Positions 6,588 through 12,908 of a DNA stretch of 13,634 bases are shown here, one piece after another (position 1 is the stretch's first letter; each line of letters starts with the position of its first letter). Under the pieces are notes generated by a model. The model made no database searches, was not told the origin of the DNA, and was given only the letters and a program-made list of their open reading frames with translations. The stretch is from NCBI GenBank assembly GCA_012840625.1, contig DUSB01000003.1, positions 1 through 13,634 of the forward strand. Direction: 5' to 3'. Source of the DNA: Syntrophomonadaceae bacterium (lineage in GTDB: Bacteria > Bacillota > Syntrophomonadia > Syntrophomonadales > Syntrophomonadaceae). The position numbers and the translations under genes were made by a program.

Positions 6588-7383
6588 CGCTGATGTCCTC
6601 CTTTTTTCCTCCCGAACCTTCAGTAAATACTGAAGGATGATTCATGCGCATACGCAAGACATATAGTAGGATTCCGAATGCTAATAATACCAGCGTATAA
6701 ACCTGTCCCAAAGTTAGAGGACCGCACATGATCAGACTTTCGCGGAAAAACTCCACTATGAAACGATAAAGCGAATACCCCATTATGTAAAGAATAAAAA
6801 TTTCACCGGTAAATTTTCGGCGCGGGAAATACCAGATCAGGAAAAAGAATAGCAGAAAATTAAGTGCCGAACTATAAAGCTGGGTGGGATGCCGGGGAGT
6901 GGAATCAAGCAGAGGAAATACCACCCCCAGTGGTGAGGTGGTTGGCAGGCCATAACAGCAGCCATTTAGAAAACACCCTATGCGTACCAGGGCGTAACCC
7001 AGCGCTAAATAAGGAGCAAACATATCGACCGTAGACCAAAAAGGCAGTTCATGCCTCCAGATATAGAGGAGAAACGCAATAAAACCGCCAATAAAAGCTC
7101 CATACCAGATTAAGCCGCTAAAACCTTCTCCAGACAGACCAAAAAACATGGCGGGCCGGGTCAGAAATTCCTGCCATTCGTAGACTGCAATATAGGCCAG
7201 ACGTGCACCAAACAATCCTACCAGCACTAATATAATCACCATGTCGATGACCATACCGGGATCATAGCCTTCTTTTTTAAACAGCCTCGATATCCCTCCA
7301 ACTGCTATTAATACAGCAACAGCAAGCATGAATCCCCAGGCATATATATTGAAATTACCTATCTGGAATAAGACTGGATGCAT
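6580..7383 (-). CDS. lgt: Prolipoprotein diacylglyceryl transferase Lgt
   Basis: A 267-residue integral membrane enzyme that transfers diacylglycerol from phosphatidylglycerol to the lipobox cysteine of prelipoproteins, the first step of lipoprotein maturation. Several hydrophobic segments are visible (about residues 15-33, 46-68, 90-108, 122-137, 172-186, 196-214, 225-243). The Lgt signature is VRIGCFLNGCCYG (133-145) with the conserved arginine at 134. The position that is Asn in many Lgt proteins (GRxGNF) is Cys here, a form I believe is common in clostridial relatives. RHPTQLYSS (164-172) and YRFIVEFFRES (206-216) are further conserved stretches. The ATG at 7381-7383 has AAAGGAG 8 nt upstream. 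The gene overlaps the cyclo-ligase by 8 nt. The C-terminal tail (GSGGKKEDISGE) is hydrophilic. Confidence 0.96.
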   Translation of the reverse strand: MHPVLFQIGNFNIYAWGFMLAVAVLIAVGGISRLFKKEGYDPGMVIDMVIILVLVGLFGARLAYIAVYEWQEFLTRPAMFFGLSGEGFSGLIWYGAFIGGFIAFLLYIWRHELPFWSTVDMFAPYLALGYALVRIGCFLNGCCYGLPTTSPLGVVFPLLDSTPRHPTQLYSSALNFLLFFFLIWYFPRRKFTGEIFILYIMGYSLYRFIVEFFRESLIMCGPLTLGQVYTLVLLAFGILLYVLRMRMNHPSVFTEGSGGKKEDISGE

Positions 7384-7405
7384 GGGTGTTTCTCCTTTCT
7401 AATAG

Positions 7406-7530
7406 TTATCCACAAGCTTGATATGACTATATGGCTGGCTTTTTTCTGTATCCCTTTTTTTTCCTCCTACTGCAGATATCGGGAAAGCCCCTATTTACAC
7501 TTATCAACAGAGTTATACACATTATCCACA
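7406..7530 (+). promoter_or_regulatory. DnaA-box cluster in the tsaD-lgt gap
   Basis: Three exact TTATNCACA sites lie on the plus strand in this 153-nt gap: TTATCCACA (7406-7414), TTATACACA (7513-7521) and TTATCCACA (7522-7530), the last two abutting. A one-mismatch copy TTATCAACA lies at 7501-7509. All point the same way. Two more exact TTATCCACA sites follow inside tsaD (7835-7843, 7869-7877). By chance one such 9-mer is expected about once per 65 kb per strand. No dnaA gene or other origin gene is visible, so a DnaA titration/reactivation-type site or a DnaA-controlled promoter is a better guess than oriC. No hairpin terminator is seen in the gap. Confidence 0.7.
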
Positions 7531-7536
7531 GCTCTT

Positions 7537-8562
7537 TTATATGCTTGGTAGGTGGGCCTGTGCATTAAGGTCTAAGCCGGCATAAATCCCCTGGCAAAAA
7601 TCCTCATAAGCCCGACCAGCAATCATTGCCGCATTATCTGTACAAAGCTCTATTGGGGGATAATAAACTTTTTTCCCCTCATCTTCGGCACGATTTTCCA
7701 TAAGACTGCGCAGTAAACTATTAGCAGCTACGCCTCCGGCCAGCAGTATACTGGATACTTCATAGGCCCTGGCAGCACGTAGAGTTTTTTCCACAAGGAC
7801 TTCCACAAGAGCCAGTTGAAATTCCGCTGCCATATTATCCACACGCTTATCCCCCTGCCGCTGTAGTTTTATCCACATATTCATAGCCGCAGTTTTCAGT
7901 CCACTAAAGCTAAAATTATAGTCAGGCCGATCTAAAAAAACCCGTGGCAGGCGAACATGCCCCGCTTCTCCTGTACGGGCTGCCTTTTCTATGGCCGGAC
8001 CACCAGGATAACCCAGGCCTAAAAACCTAGCTACTTTATCAAAAGCCTCTCCAGCTGCATCATCCAAGGTTCCACCAAGTAACTGGTACTGGCTTTGGTT
8101 TTCCATCAAGAGCAGACTGGTATGACCCCCGGAAACTACTAGGCAGACAGCCGGAAAGGGAATATCACCATGTTCTAAAATATTGGCATAAATATGACCC
8201 TGAAGATGATTAACCCCGATTAATGGCAGCTTTAAAGCATAGGCAAAACCCTTAGCATAGGATAGGCCCACCAGAAGAGCCCCGATTAGACCCGGTCGGT
8301 TGGTAACAGCAACCGCATGAATATCTTCATATGTCAATCCTGCATCAGTAAAAGCCTGATCAACCACCCAGGGAATGTTTTCAATGTGTTTGCGGGAAGC
8401 TACCTCGGGAACCACCCCACCAAAGGGTTGATGAATAGAGATTTGAGAATGAATAACATTGGATAAAATATCACGACCGTCCCTGACAATGGCGGCCGAT
8501 GTTTCATCACAGGATGTCTCAATACCTAAAATAAGCACTTCTTGTTGTGACAAATAAACCAC
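7537..8562 (-). CDS. tsaD: tRNA N6-threonylcarbamoyladenosine synthase subunit TsaD
   Basis: This is the catalytic subunit (341 residues) of the bacterial t6A complex. It transfers the threonylcarbamoyl group to A37 of tRNAs that read ANN codons and works with TsaB and TsaE, both encoded just upstream. Visible motifs are LGIETSCDETSAAIV (residues 12-26), the metal-binding GVNHLQGHIYA with His119 and His123, LVVSGGHTSL (141-150), the GGTLDDAAGEAFDKVARFLGLGYPGG-type stretch, FSFSGLKTA, LAGGVAANSLLR, and the late LCTDNAAMIA with the third metal-ligand Asp. The start is GTG at 8560-8562; only a weak GGAAAG precedes it, and a TTG three codons on is possible. rimI lies 38 nt upstream. The gene carries two exact DnaA boxes on its non-coding strand. 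It ends 6 nt before another. Confidence 0.98.
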   Translation of the reverse strand: MVYLSQQEVLILGIETSCDETSAAIVRDGRDILSNVIHSQISIHQPFGGVVPEVASRKHIENIPWVVDQAFTDAGLTYEDIHAVAVTNRPGLIGALLVGLSYAKGFAYALKLPLIGVNHLQGHIYANILEHGDIPFPAVCLVVSGGHTSLLLMENQSQYQLLGGTLDDAAGEAFDKVARFLGLGYPGGPAIEKAARTGEAGHVRLPRVFLDRPDYNFSFSGLKTAAMNMWIKLQRQGDKRVDNMAAEFQLALVEVLVEKTLRAARAYEVSSILLAGGVAANSLLRSLMENRAEDEGKKVYYPPIELCTDNAAMIAGRAYEDFCQGIYAGLDLNAQAHLPSI

Positions 8563-8600
8563 TCACTTTCCAACAGCGTATCCGGGAATCCCTATTTGTT

Positions 8601-9056
8601 TTAAAATAAAAACTTGGTCATGATAAGAGCATCCTCACCATCATCGACATAGTAATGCTTACGTTCTCCGGTAATTACATAGCCCAGCGATTCGTACAGA
8701 TTACGGGCGATAAGATTAGAAGGACGAACCTCCAGAACCACCCGCAGGGCTCTTTTTTTATGAGCTACATCCTCAAGGGCTTGCATTAAAGCCCGTCCCA
8801 GGCCTTTAGAGCGAAAAGATTCGGCAATGGCTATATTGGTGATGTGGGCTTCTTCAAACACCACCCATATTCCACCATAACCTACTACCTCACCCTCAAC
8901 ATCACAAACCAGATAGGTAGCAAAATGATTGCGCAGTTCCGACTGGTAGGACTCCCTCGACCAGGGAATCGCGAACGATTCGTGTTCAATACGCATAATT
9001 TGATCAAGATCCTGATCCGTCATCCTGCGTATGATATACTGCTGATTTAACACCAT
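8601..9056 (-). CDS. rimI: RimI-type protein N-acetyltransferase (GNAT)
   Basis: A 151-residue acetyltransferase of the GNAT fold. RimI acetylates the N-terminus of ribosomal protein S18 in E. coli and may have wider targets elsewhere. The fold is visible as IRRMTDQDLDQIMRIEHESF (residues 9-28), the beta strand VVGYGGIWVVFEEAHITNIAI (57-77), the acetyl-CoA loop FRSKGLGRALM (81-91), and the late LEVRPSNLIARNLYESLGYVITGERKHYY segment. The C-terminus DGEDALIMTKFL is typical of RimI. The ATG at 9054-9056 overlaps the tsaB stop by one base (TAATG), and AGAGG lies 4 nt upstream. The position between tsaB and tsaD is a common Firmicute arrangement. The substrate in this organism is not shown by the sequence. 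Confidence 0.93.
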   Translation of the reverse strand: MVLNQQYIIRRMTDQDLDQIMRIEHESFAIPWSRESYQSELRNHFATYLVCDVEGEVVGYGGIWVVFEEAHITNIAIAESFRSKGLGRALMQALEDVAHKKRALRVVLEVRPSNLIARNLYESLGYVITGERKHYYVDDGEDALIMTKFLF

Positions 9057-9769
9057 TATGCCTCTTTTCCTAACTGATATTCCGCTTCAGACAGACGCAC
9101 ATAGACCGGTTTGATTGTACGCACATCATCAAATTCTTCTTTTATGGCACGTTCTACAGCCAAACTCGCCAGGGCACCAGCCCGTGGGTACATCAGATGA
9201 GCCGGAGCTAAAGCATATTCTTCCCCCAGCTCATTCTGGAAATATTCACTATAAGGTGTATATCCATTTCCTAATAAGATAACTTTTTCATAGTTTAATT
9301 CTATACGCTGCTCTTTTACAATCTCTACAAATTCAGACGGAGAACAAAAAAGATCTTTGCTCAGACGCCTGGGATAGCTTGAATGTACATCAAAAAAAGC
9401 AGTGTATACTTCGTTTTTCCGTGCATCCAGCAGTGGACAAACCAGCGCAGAATTATGGGCAAAATTGTGGGCCATCATTTCCAGCGTAGAAATGCCTACC
9501 ACGGGTAGATTCGCCGCCATAGCCAGCCCCTTAACGGTGGCCAGACCAATTCTCAGTCCGGTAAAAGACCCCGGTCCGATGGTTACTCCCAGTACACTGA
9601 TCTCTTTTATATCCACTTCACATGATCTCAGTATACGATCTACCATGGGCATTAAATCGCGAGAATGGGTTTGTTTATAATCAGAATATTCTTCTCGTAA
9701 AATCCTGCCATCCCCCCACAAGGCTACACCGGCCACAGGGGTAGCACTATCAATCGCCAGCAGTAACAT
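9056..9769 (-). CDS. tsaB: t6A synthesis partner protein TsaB
   Basis: A 237-residue protein of the ASKHA fold that pairs with TsaD and recruits TsaE in tRNA t6A synthesis; it is itself catalytically inert. The N-terminus LLLAIDSATPVAGVALWGDG (residues 2-20) and the diagnostic GVTIGPGSFTGLRIGLATVKGLA (61-83) are clear, followed by VVGISTLEMMA and PLLDARKNEVYTAFF. The length matches full-length TsaB. The ATG at 9767-9769 lies within the end of tsaE (20-nt overlap) with GGAAGGA 10 nt upstream, and the stop overlaps the rimI start, so the genes are tightly coupled. Its metal-site residues are lacking, as normal for TsaB. Confidence 0.97.
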   Translation of the reverse strand: MLLLAIDSATPVAGVALWGDGRILREEYSDYKQTHSRDLMPMVDRILRSCEVDIKEISVLGVTIGPGSFTGLRIGLATVKGLAMAANLPVVGISTLEMMAHNFAHNSALVCPLLDARKNEVYTAFFDVHSSYPRRLSKDLFCSPSEFVEIVKEQRIELNYEKVILLGNGYTPYSEYFQNELGEEYALAPAHLMYPRAGALASLAVERAIKEEFDDVRTIKPVYVRLSEAEYQLGKEA

Positions 9770-10226
9770 ACTGTATCAATCCTTCCAGTCGCTTCTCATA
9801 CTGATCCCCCCGGGCATAAATTTCCACCTGGCGTTCCCGATCATAATCATCATCTGTTAGAGATATACTTACCACCAGCGCCTCCTGCGGCAGACTTCCC
9901 TTGCCAAGCTCAGGCCATTCAATGAAAGAAATGCCGGCACGCTCCAGATAGTCTTCCAAGCCAAGATCAGAGAGATCTGTTGACTCCAGGCGGTAAAAAT
10001 CAAAATGATAGATGGGAGGATCGGTTTCGTAAATATTCATCAGGGTAAAGGTAGGACTGGTTACCCTTCCAGTGTAAGCACAAGCCCGGGCAAATCCGCG
10101 CACCAATGTTGTTTTCCCGGCTCCCAAATTGCCGAGCAGGTACACCACATCACCGGGCTGCAGCACCTGAGCCAGCTTGGCCCCCAAACCCTGCATTTCT
10201 TTTTCACTGTATACCGTAAAATGCAA
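9750..10226 (-). CDS. tsaE: t6A synthesis ATPase TsaE
   Basis: A P-loop ATPase of about 158 residues that binds the TsaB-TsaD pair and drives the t6A reaction cycle. The Walker A motif is LLGNLGAGKTTLVRGFA (about residues 30-46 from the start used here). Family stretches SPTFTLMNIYE, IYHFDFYRLES and ISFIEWPELG follow. The start is uncertain: a GTG at 10233-10235 adds three residues but overlaps its own ribosome site. I prefer TTG at 10224-10226, because GAGGTGA, a 7-nt match to the ribosome, lies just 5 nt before it. The gene begins 23 nt after the uracil-DNA glycosylase stop and overlaps tsaB by 20 nt. The C-terminal 15-20 residues are charged and not well conserved. Confidence 0.96.
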   Translation of the reverse strand: MHFTVYSEKEMQGLGAKLAQVLQPGDVVYLLGNLGAGKTTLVRGFARACAYTGRVTSPTFTLMNIYETDPPIYHFDFYRLESTDLSDLGLEDYLERAGISFIEWPELGKGSLPQEALVVSISLTDDDYDRERQVEIYARGDQYEKRLEGLIQYVTAGD

Positions 10227-10249
10227 AGACTTCACCTCAATGACTATGA

Positions 10250-10954
10250 TCAGTCCTGCTGATCTGTTTTTAATAATTTATAGCTATCTCGAATCTGTTT
10301 AAAATCTTCCCATGTAGGTCGTTTATATTTCTCATTACGCAGCAAGGCAGCTGGATGATAGGTAGCCATCATACGTATACCCTGTCTAGTCAGCCATCGA
10401 CCCCGAGTTGCTCCTATCCCGGCACCCGGCTTGATCACTGTTTGCAGAGCTGCAGCACCCAGGCATACAATCAGTCGGGGCTGGATCAAGCGGATTTGTG
10501 CCTCCAGATAGCTGCGACATATTTTTGTCTCCAGCGGACTGGGCAGACGATTGCCCGGCGGACGGCACTTGACCACATTGGTTATATACACTTCATCACG
10601 CTGCAGCTCCGATGCAGCCAGAATCTTATCCAGCAGTTTACCTGCCCGACCTACAAAAGGAATGCCGGTGCGATCCTCATCTGCACCCGGACCTTCCCCT
10701 ATGAACATCAGGTCAGCATGGGGGTTGCCATCCCCAAACACTACCTGAGTACATTGTCCCCTTAATTCACACTTTTGACACTCCTGGCATTGTAAACGCA
10801 GTTCATGTAAATCATGAACATCCAGGAATGCCTCTTCGGCCTTAACTCCCGGTAAAAATGGCACATATTCTTTTTCTACCGGTTCAGCTTGAAATCTTCC
10901 TTCCTCTGTTTGCTTGTCTGCCTGCAAATCATCAAAGAGGCTGGGCTGTTTCAT
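10250..10954 (-). CDS. Family-4 uracil-DNA glycosylase with a 4Fe-4S cluster and a clamp-binding-like N-terminus
   Basis: A 234-residue DNA repair enzyme that removes uracil from DNA. Motif 1 is FIGEGPGADEDRTGIPFVGRAG (residues 84-105) and motif 2 is TYHPAALLR (198-206). Iron-sulfur cysteines are suggested by CQECQKC (56-62), by Cys130 in NVVKCRPPGNRLP and by Cys146, the usual family-4 pattern. The first 45-50 residues are an extra acidic linker beginning MKQPSLFDDL. QPSLF at residues 3-7 resembles the bacterial sliding-clamp-binding pentapeptide (QL[SD]LF), which would tether the enzyme at replication forks; this is an inference. The ATG at 10952-10954 has GGGAGGGG 5 nt upstream. It is the first gene of the run leading into tsaE-tsaB-rimI-tsaD, 23 nt before tsaE. 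Confidence 0.96.
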   Translation of the reverse strand: MKQPSLFDDLQADKQTEEGRFQAEPVEKEYVPFLPGVKAEEAFLDVHDLHELRLQCQECQKCELRGQCTQVVFGDGNPHADLMFIGEGPGADEDRTGIPFVGRAGKLLDKILAASELQRDEVYITNVVKCRPPGNRLPSPLETKICRSYLEAQIRLIQPRLIVCLGAAALQTVIKPGAGIGATRGRWLTRQGIRMMATYHPAALLRNEKYKRPTWEDFKQIRDSYKLLKTDQQD

Positions 10955-11124
10955 TTTTACCCCTCCCGCTCTTATCTAATCAGCTCACTTTATCTACACC
11001 TCTACTATAAACTTTACCCCTTGTATCCACATCGTCACTCTTACCGTTTCAACCGACTTCCTGCCACCAGAGCGCCGGAGGCCTGATAGCAAGAAAAATC
11101 GGCATGATGTAAATATCAGGTATA

Positions 11125-11153
11125 ATTATAGCCTACCATGTCATCTTTGACGA
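11125..11153 (-). promoter_or_regulatory. Candidate promoter for the glycosylase-tsaEB-rimI-tsaD run
   Basis: In the 222-nt gap 10955-11176 the minus strand has a perfect -10 TATAAT (11125-11130), a 17-nt spacer and a -35 TCGTCA (11148-11153, four of six matches). It would give a leader of about 165 nt before the glycosylase gene. A weak 7-bp inverted pair (CCTGATA 11082-11088, TATCAGG 11114-11120) follows it. No terminator for the GH18 gene upstream is evident. Nothing else was seen in the gap. Confidence 0.5.
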
Positions 11154-11176
11154 ATTGATCTTTTTTATCGACATAT

Positions 11177-12589
11177 CTATTGAACGGCAGCATTATTTAG
11201 ATAAGAACCCATAACCTGATAAATGTCTTCAAAGCCAGCTCCAACCCTCCAGAAAGAAACCCCACCCAGCTGGTAATGCCGGGCAATATCAGTTTTAACC
11301 TGCAGGCTTTTTGCATTTTCAAACCAGATTTCATGACTTCGACCCGCACTATCTACATACTGATAATAAGGACTCATTGAGTTCTGATCCCAGTACTCCT
11401 GCAGGGAATGTTTATTGCGGATATCATTCAAGCGGCTGGCACTGATGCTTTTACAGGCGATGCCCTGTCCCCAGTCATAACCATAGGTGGGCATACCTAA
11501 TAAAACTTTTTCCGCCGGCATAATCGATACCATATAGTCGGCTACCTGCCTCACCCACCAGTGTGGTGCAATGGGCCCCGGCGCAGTATCAAGATAATGA
11601 TAATCATAGGCCATGACCACTACCCAATCAGCCACCTGACCAATGCCATAATAATCATAGCCTGATGCCCACTTATCCTTGGCTGTGCGGCCAAAAACCG
11701 CCACAGAAAGCTGCCTGTCCGAACCCATAGCAGCTTTTAATTCCTGTAAAAAAAGTACATAATGCTTTGCATCAGTCGGTGCTATAAATTCAAAGTCGAT
11801 GTTAATCCCATCATAATGATATTTCTCCATTTCAGTACACAGCTCATCAATCAAACGGTGACGATGCTGAGGATTGGCAAGCAGGGTATGCAGGGGTTTT
11901 TGGCCCATTAAAACCACTGATAAATGAGTGCGAATACCATTTTCTTGAGCCAATCGCAGGATGTCATCATAGCAATCCTGGTAATCATAATACAGATTTC
12001 CCTGCGGGCTACTTGCATACCAGCGGCAGGCCAGGTCGCTGATTACATCCGTATGGCGAACCAGTTCATTATAGGCTTTGTAATAATAATAAGCAAAAAC
12101 CACTTTATCTTGAGACCCAGAACAAATATGAATACTCTGACTGGCCTGATTCCAGCTGACAGAAGCACCCAGATGCTCACTTACAAAACGAAGCGGAATA
12201 TAAAGGCGATTTTGGTCTGCGTAGGCAGGCACATCCAGATGAAATGTTTCACCATTAATCAAAACACGGGGTGAATTTAAGGTAAAGACAAAATGTTGGT
12301 TTTGGAAATCAAGCTCCACTTCCTTTTCCGCCGGATTCCAGCTCAACTCTCCGCCTAAAACTTCCATGACAAAGCATGCGGGAACCATGGTGCGAAAATC
12401 TTTAAGCTGGGCCGGAGTATCAAATTGGCACAGAGTACCATTTACATAGATCGGCGGCGCGTAAGAAGGCGCTGAGCACAACTGCTGCTCATCTACCGGC
12501 AGTAGCGGCGCCATAACCGGAGACGCCCGGTAGAAAAAACAAGCAATAAAGAAACAGCATACCATTACGAATAAAAAATAACGTTTCAT
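11177..12589 (-). CDS. Secreted GH18-family protein with copper-amine-oxidase-like stalk domain
   Basis: A 470-residue exported protein. Residues 1-27 are a signal sequence (MKRYFLFVMVCCFFIACFF). FIAC at 14-17 looks like a lipobox, but the Phe at -3 is unusual, so a lipoprotein is possible and not certain. Residues about 46-156 form the beta-rich stalk domain often called copper amine oxidase N-terminal-like (IYVNG, LGGELSWNPAEKEVEL, PRVLINGETFHLDVPAY, RLYIPLRFVSEHLGASVSW), probably for wall or surface attachment. Residues about 163-465 are the GH18 barrel, with YHYDGINIDFEF (257-268, D260/D265/E267, Glu267 the expected acid), VVVMAYDYHYLD, LLGMPTYGYDWG and a late GGVSFWRVG. This combination fits peptidoglycan or spore-cortex muramoglycan cleavage (YaaH/SleL-like), but chitin or other sugars cannot be excluded. 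The ATG is preceded by GAGGTGG, which may be masked by the leader structure. Confidence 0.92.
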   Translation of the reverse strand: MKRYFLFVMVCCFFIACFFYRASPVMAPLLPVDEQQLCSAPSYAPPIYVNGTLCQFDTPAQLKDFRTMVPACFVMEVLGGELSWNPAEKEVELDFQNQHFVFTLNSPRVLINGETFHLDVPAYADQNRLYIPLRFVSEHLGASVSWNQASQSIHICSGSQDKVVFAYYYYKAYNELVRHTDVISDLACRWYASSPQGNLYYDYQDCYDDILRLAQENGIRTHLSVVLMGQKPLHTLLANPQHRHRLIDELCTEMEKYHYDGINIDFEFIAPTDAKHYVLFLQELKAAMGSDRQLSVAVFGRTAKDKWASGYDYYGIGQVADWVVVMAYDYHYLDTAPGPIAPHWWVRQVADYMVSIMPAEKVLLGMPTYGYDWGQGIACKSISASRLNDIRNKHSLQEYWDQNSMSPYYQYVDSAGRSHEIWFENAKSLQVKTDIARHYQLGGVSFWRVGAGFEDIYQVMGSYLNNAAVQ

Positions 12590-12591
12590 CC

Positions 12592-12678
12592 ATTACCACC
12601 TCGTAAATACCATATTTAAACTGTTAAGTTTCTACTTCGTTCACCAAACAGTTTTTCCTGGAGGTAAAAGGTGGTAAT
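12592..12678 (-). promoter_or_regulatory. Nested inverted-repeat leader that can mask the GH18 ribosome site
   Basis: On the minus-strand transcript an outer 10-bp perfect pair (12669-12678 with 12592-12601) joins ATTACCACCT to AGGTGGTAAT, which includes the ribosome site (GAGGTGG) just before the GH18 start. Inside it an 8-bp perfect pair (12647-12654 with 12618-12625, AAACTGTT with AACAGTTT) closes a 21-nt loop. ACCTCC at about 12660-12665 is a second possible partner for the site. It could be a translational switch or thermosensor; no known riboswitch class was recognised. Part of the structure is lost if the transcript starts further downstream. Confidence 0.45.
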
Positions 12679-12687
12679 TGGTGGCAT

Positions 12688-12710
12688 AAAAAAAGCCCCG
12701 CAGGGCTTTT
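12688..12710 (-). terminator. Intrinsic terminator after the amidohydrolase/63-aa gene pair
   Basis: On the minus strand AAAAGCCC (12703-12710) pairs with GGGCTTTT (12691-12698) around a 4-nt loop, and a run of seven T follows (12688-12694). It begins 7 nt past the stop of the 63-residue gene and separates that unit from the GH18 gene. Confidence 0.92.
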
Positions 12711-12716
12711 CAATCC

Positions 12717-12908
12717 TTAATTTAAATAATGTTTATGGGGAAACAAAGTGTTTAAATCTTCTATCGGCACATGTACCATGTTCTCCTGGTTAATAATAGC
12801 CAGGACTACCATTTCTTCGCCACTTAATTCTTCTACATAAGATCCCAGAACACAGACTGTCATCACTGCACCGTCTAAATAAACAGTATATATATCGCCT
12901 TTATTCAT
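12717..12908 (-). CDS. Unknown 63-residue protein coupled to the amidohydrolase
   Basis: A small gene with ATG at 12906-12908 and TAA at 12717-12719. It overlaps the last 8 nt of the amidohydrolase (ATGCATGAATAA arrangement), a sign of translational coupling; a G-run (GGGGGGG) lies 5 nt upstream as a weak ribosome site. The protein begins MNKGDIYTVYLDGAVMTVCV and ends LNTLFPHKHYLN. The pattern of alternating hydrophobic residues suggests a small all-beta protein (SH3- or barrel-like) with an EELSGEEM turn; there is no signal peptide or membrane helix. I do not recognise the family. A longer reading from an ATG at 13001 lies entirely inside the amidohydrolase and is rejected. Position suggests a job with the amidohydrolase, but that is only context. 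Confidence 0.75.
   Translation of the reverse strand: MNKGDIYTVYLDGAVMTVCVLGSYVEELSGEEMVVLAIINQENMVHVPIEDLNTLFPHKHYLN

Noticed and set aside
7384..7536. Chromosomal origin oriC
   Set aside because: DnaA boxes are present, but there is no dnaA, dnaN, recF, rpmH or similar neighbour and no clear AT-rich unwinding block, so a secondary DnaA site is the more cautious reading.
11082..11120. Possible terminator or RNA element in the gap after the GH18 gene
   Set aside because: Only 7 bp pair around a 25-nt loop without a T-run in the right place.
12671..12793. Plus-strand GTG frame of about 40 codons after GGAGGTAAAAG
   Set aside because: It runs antisense through a strong terminator and the 63-residue gene and has no recognisable product; the G-rich site is better explained as an arm of the GH18 leader stem.
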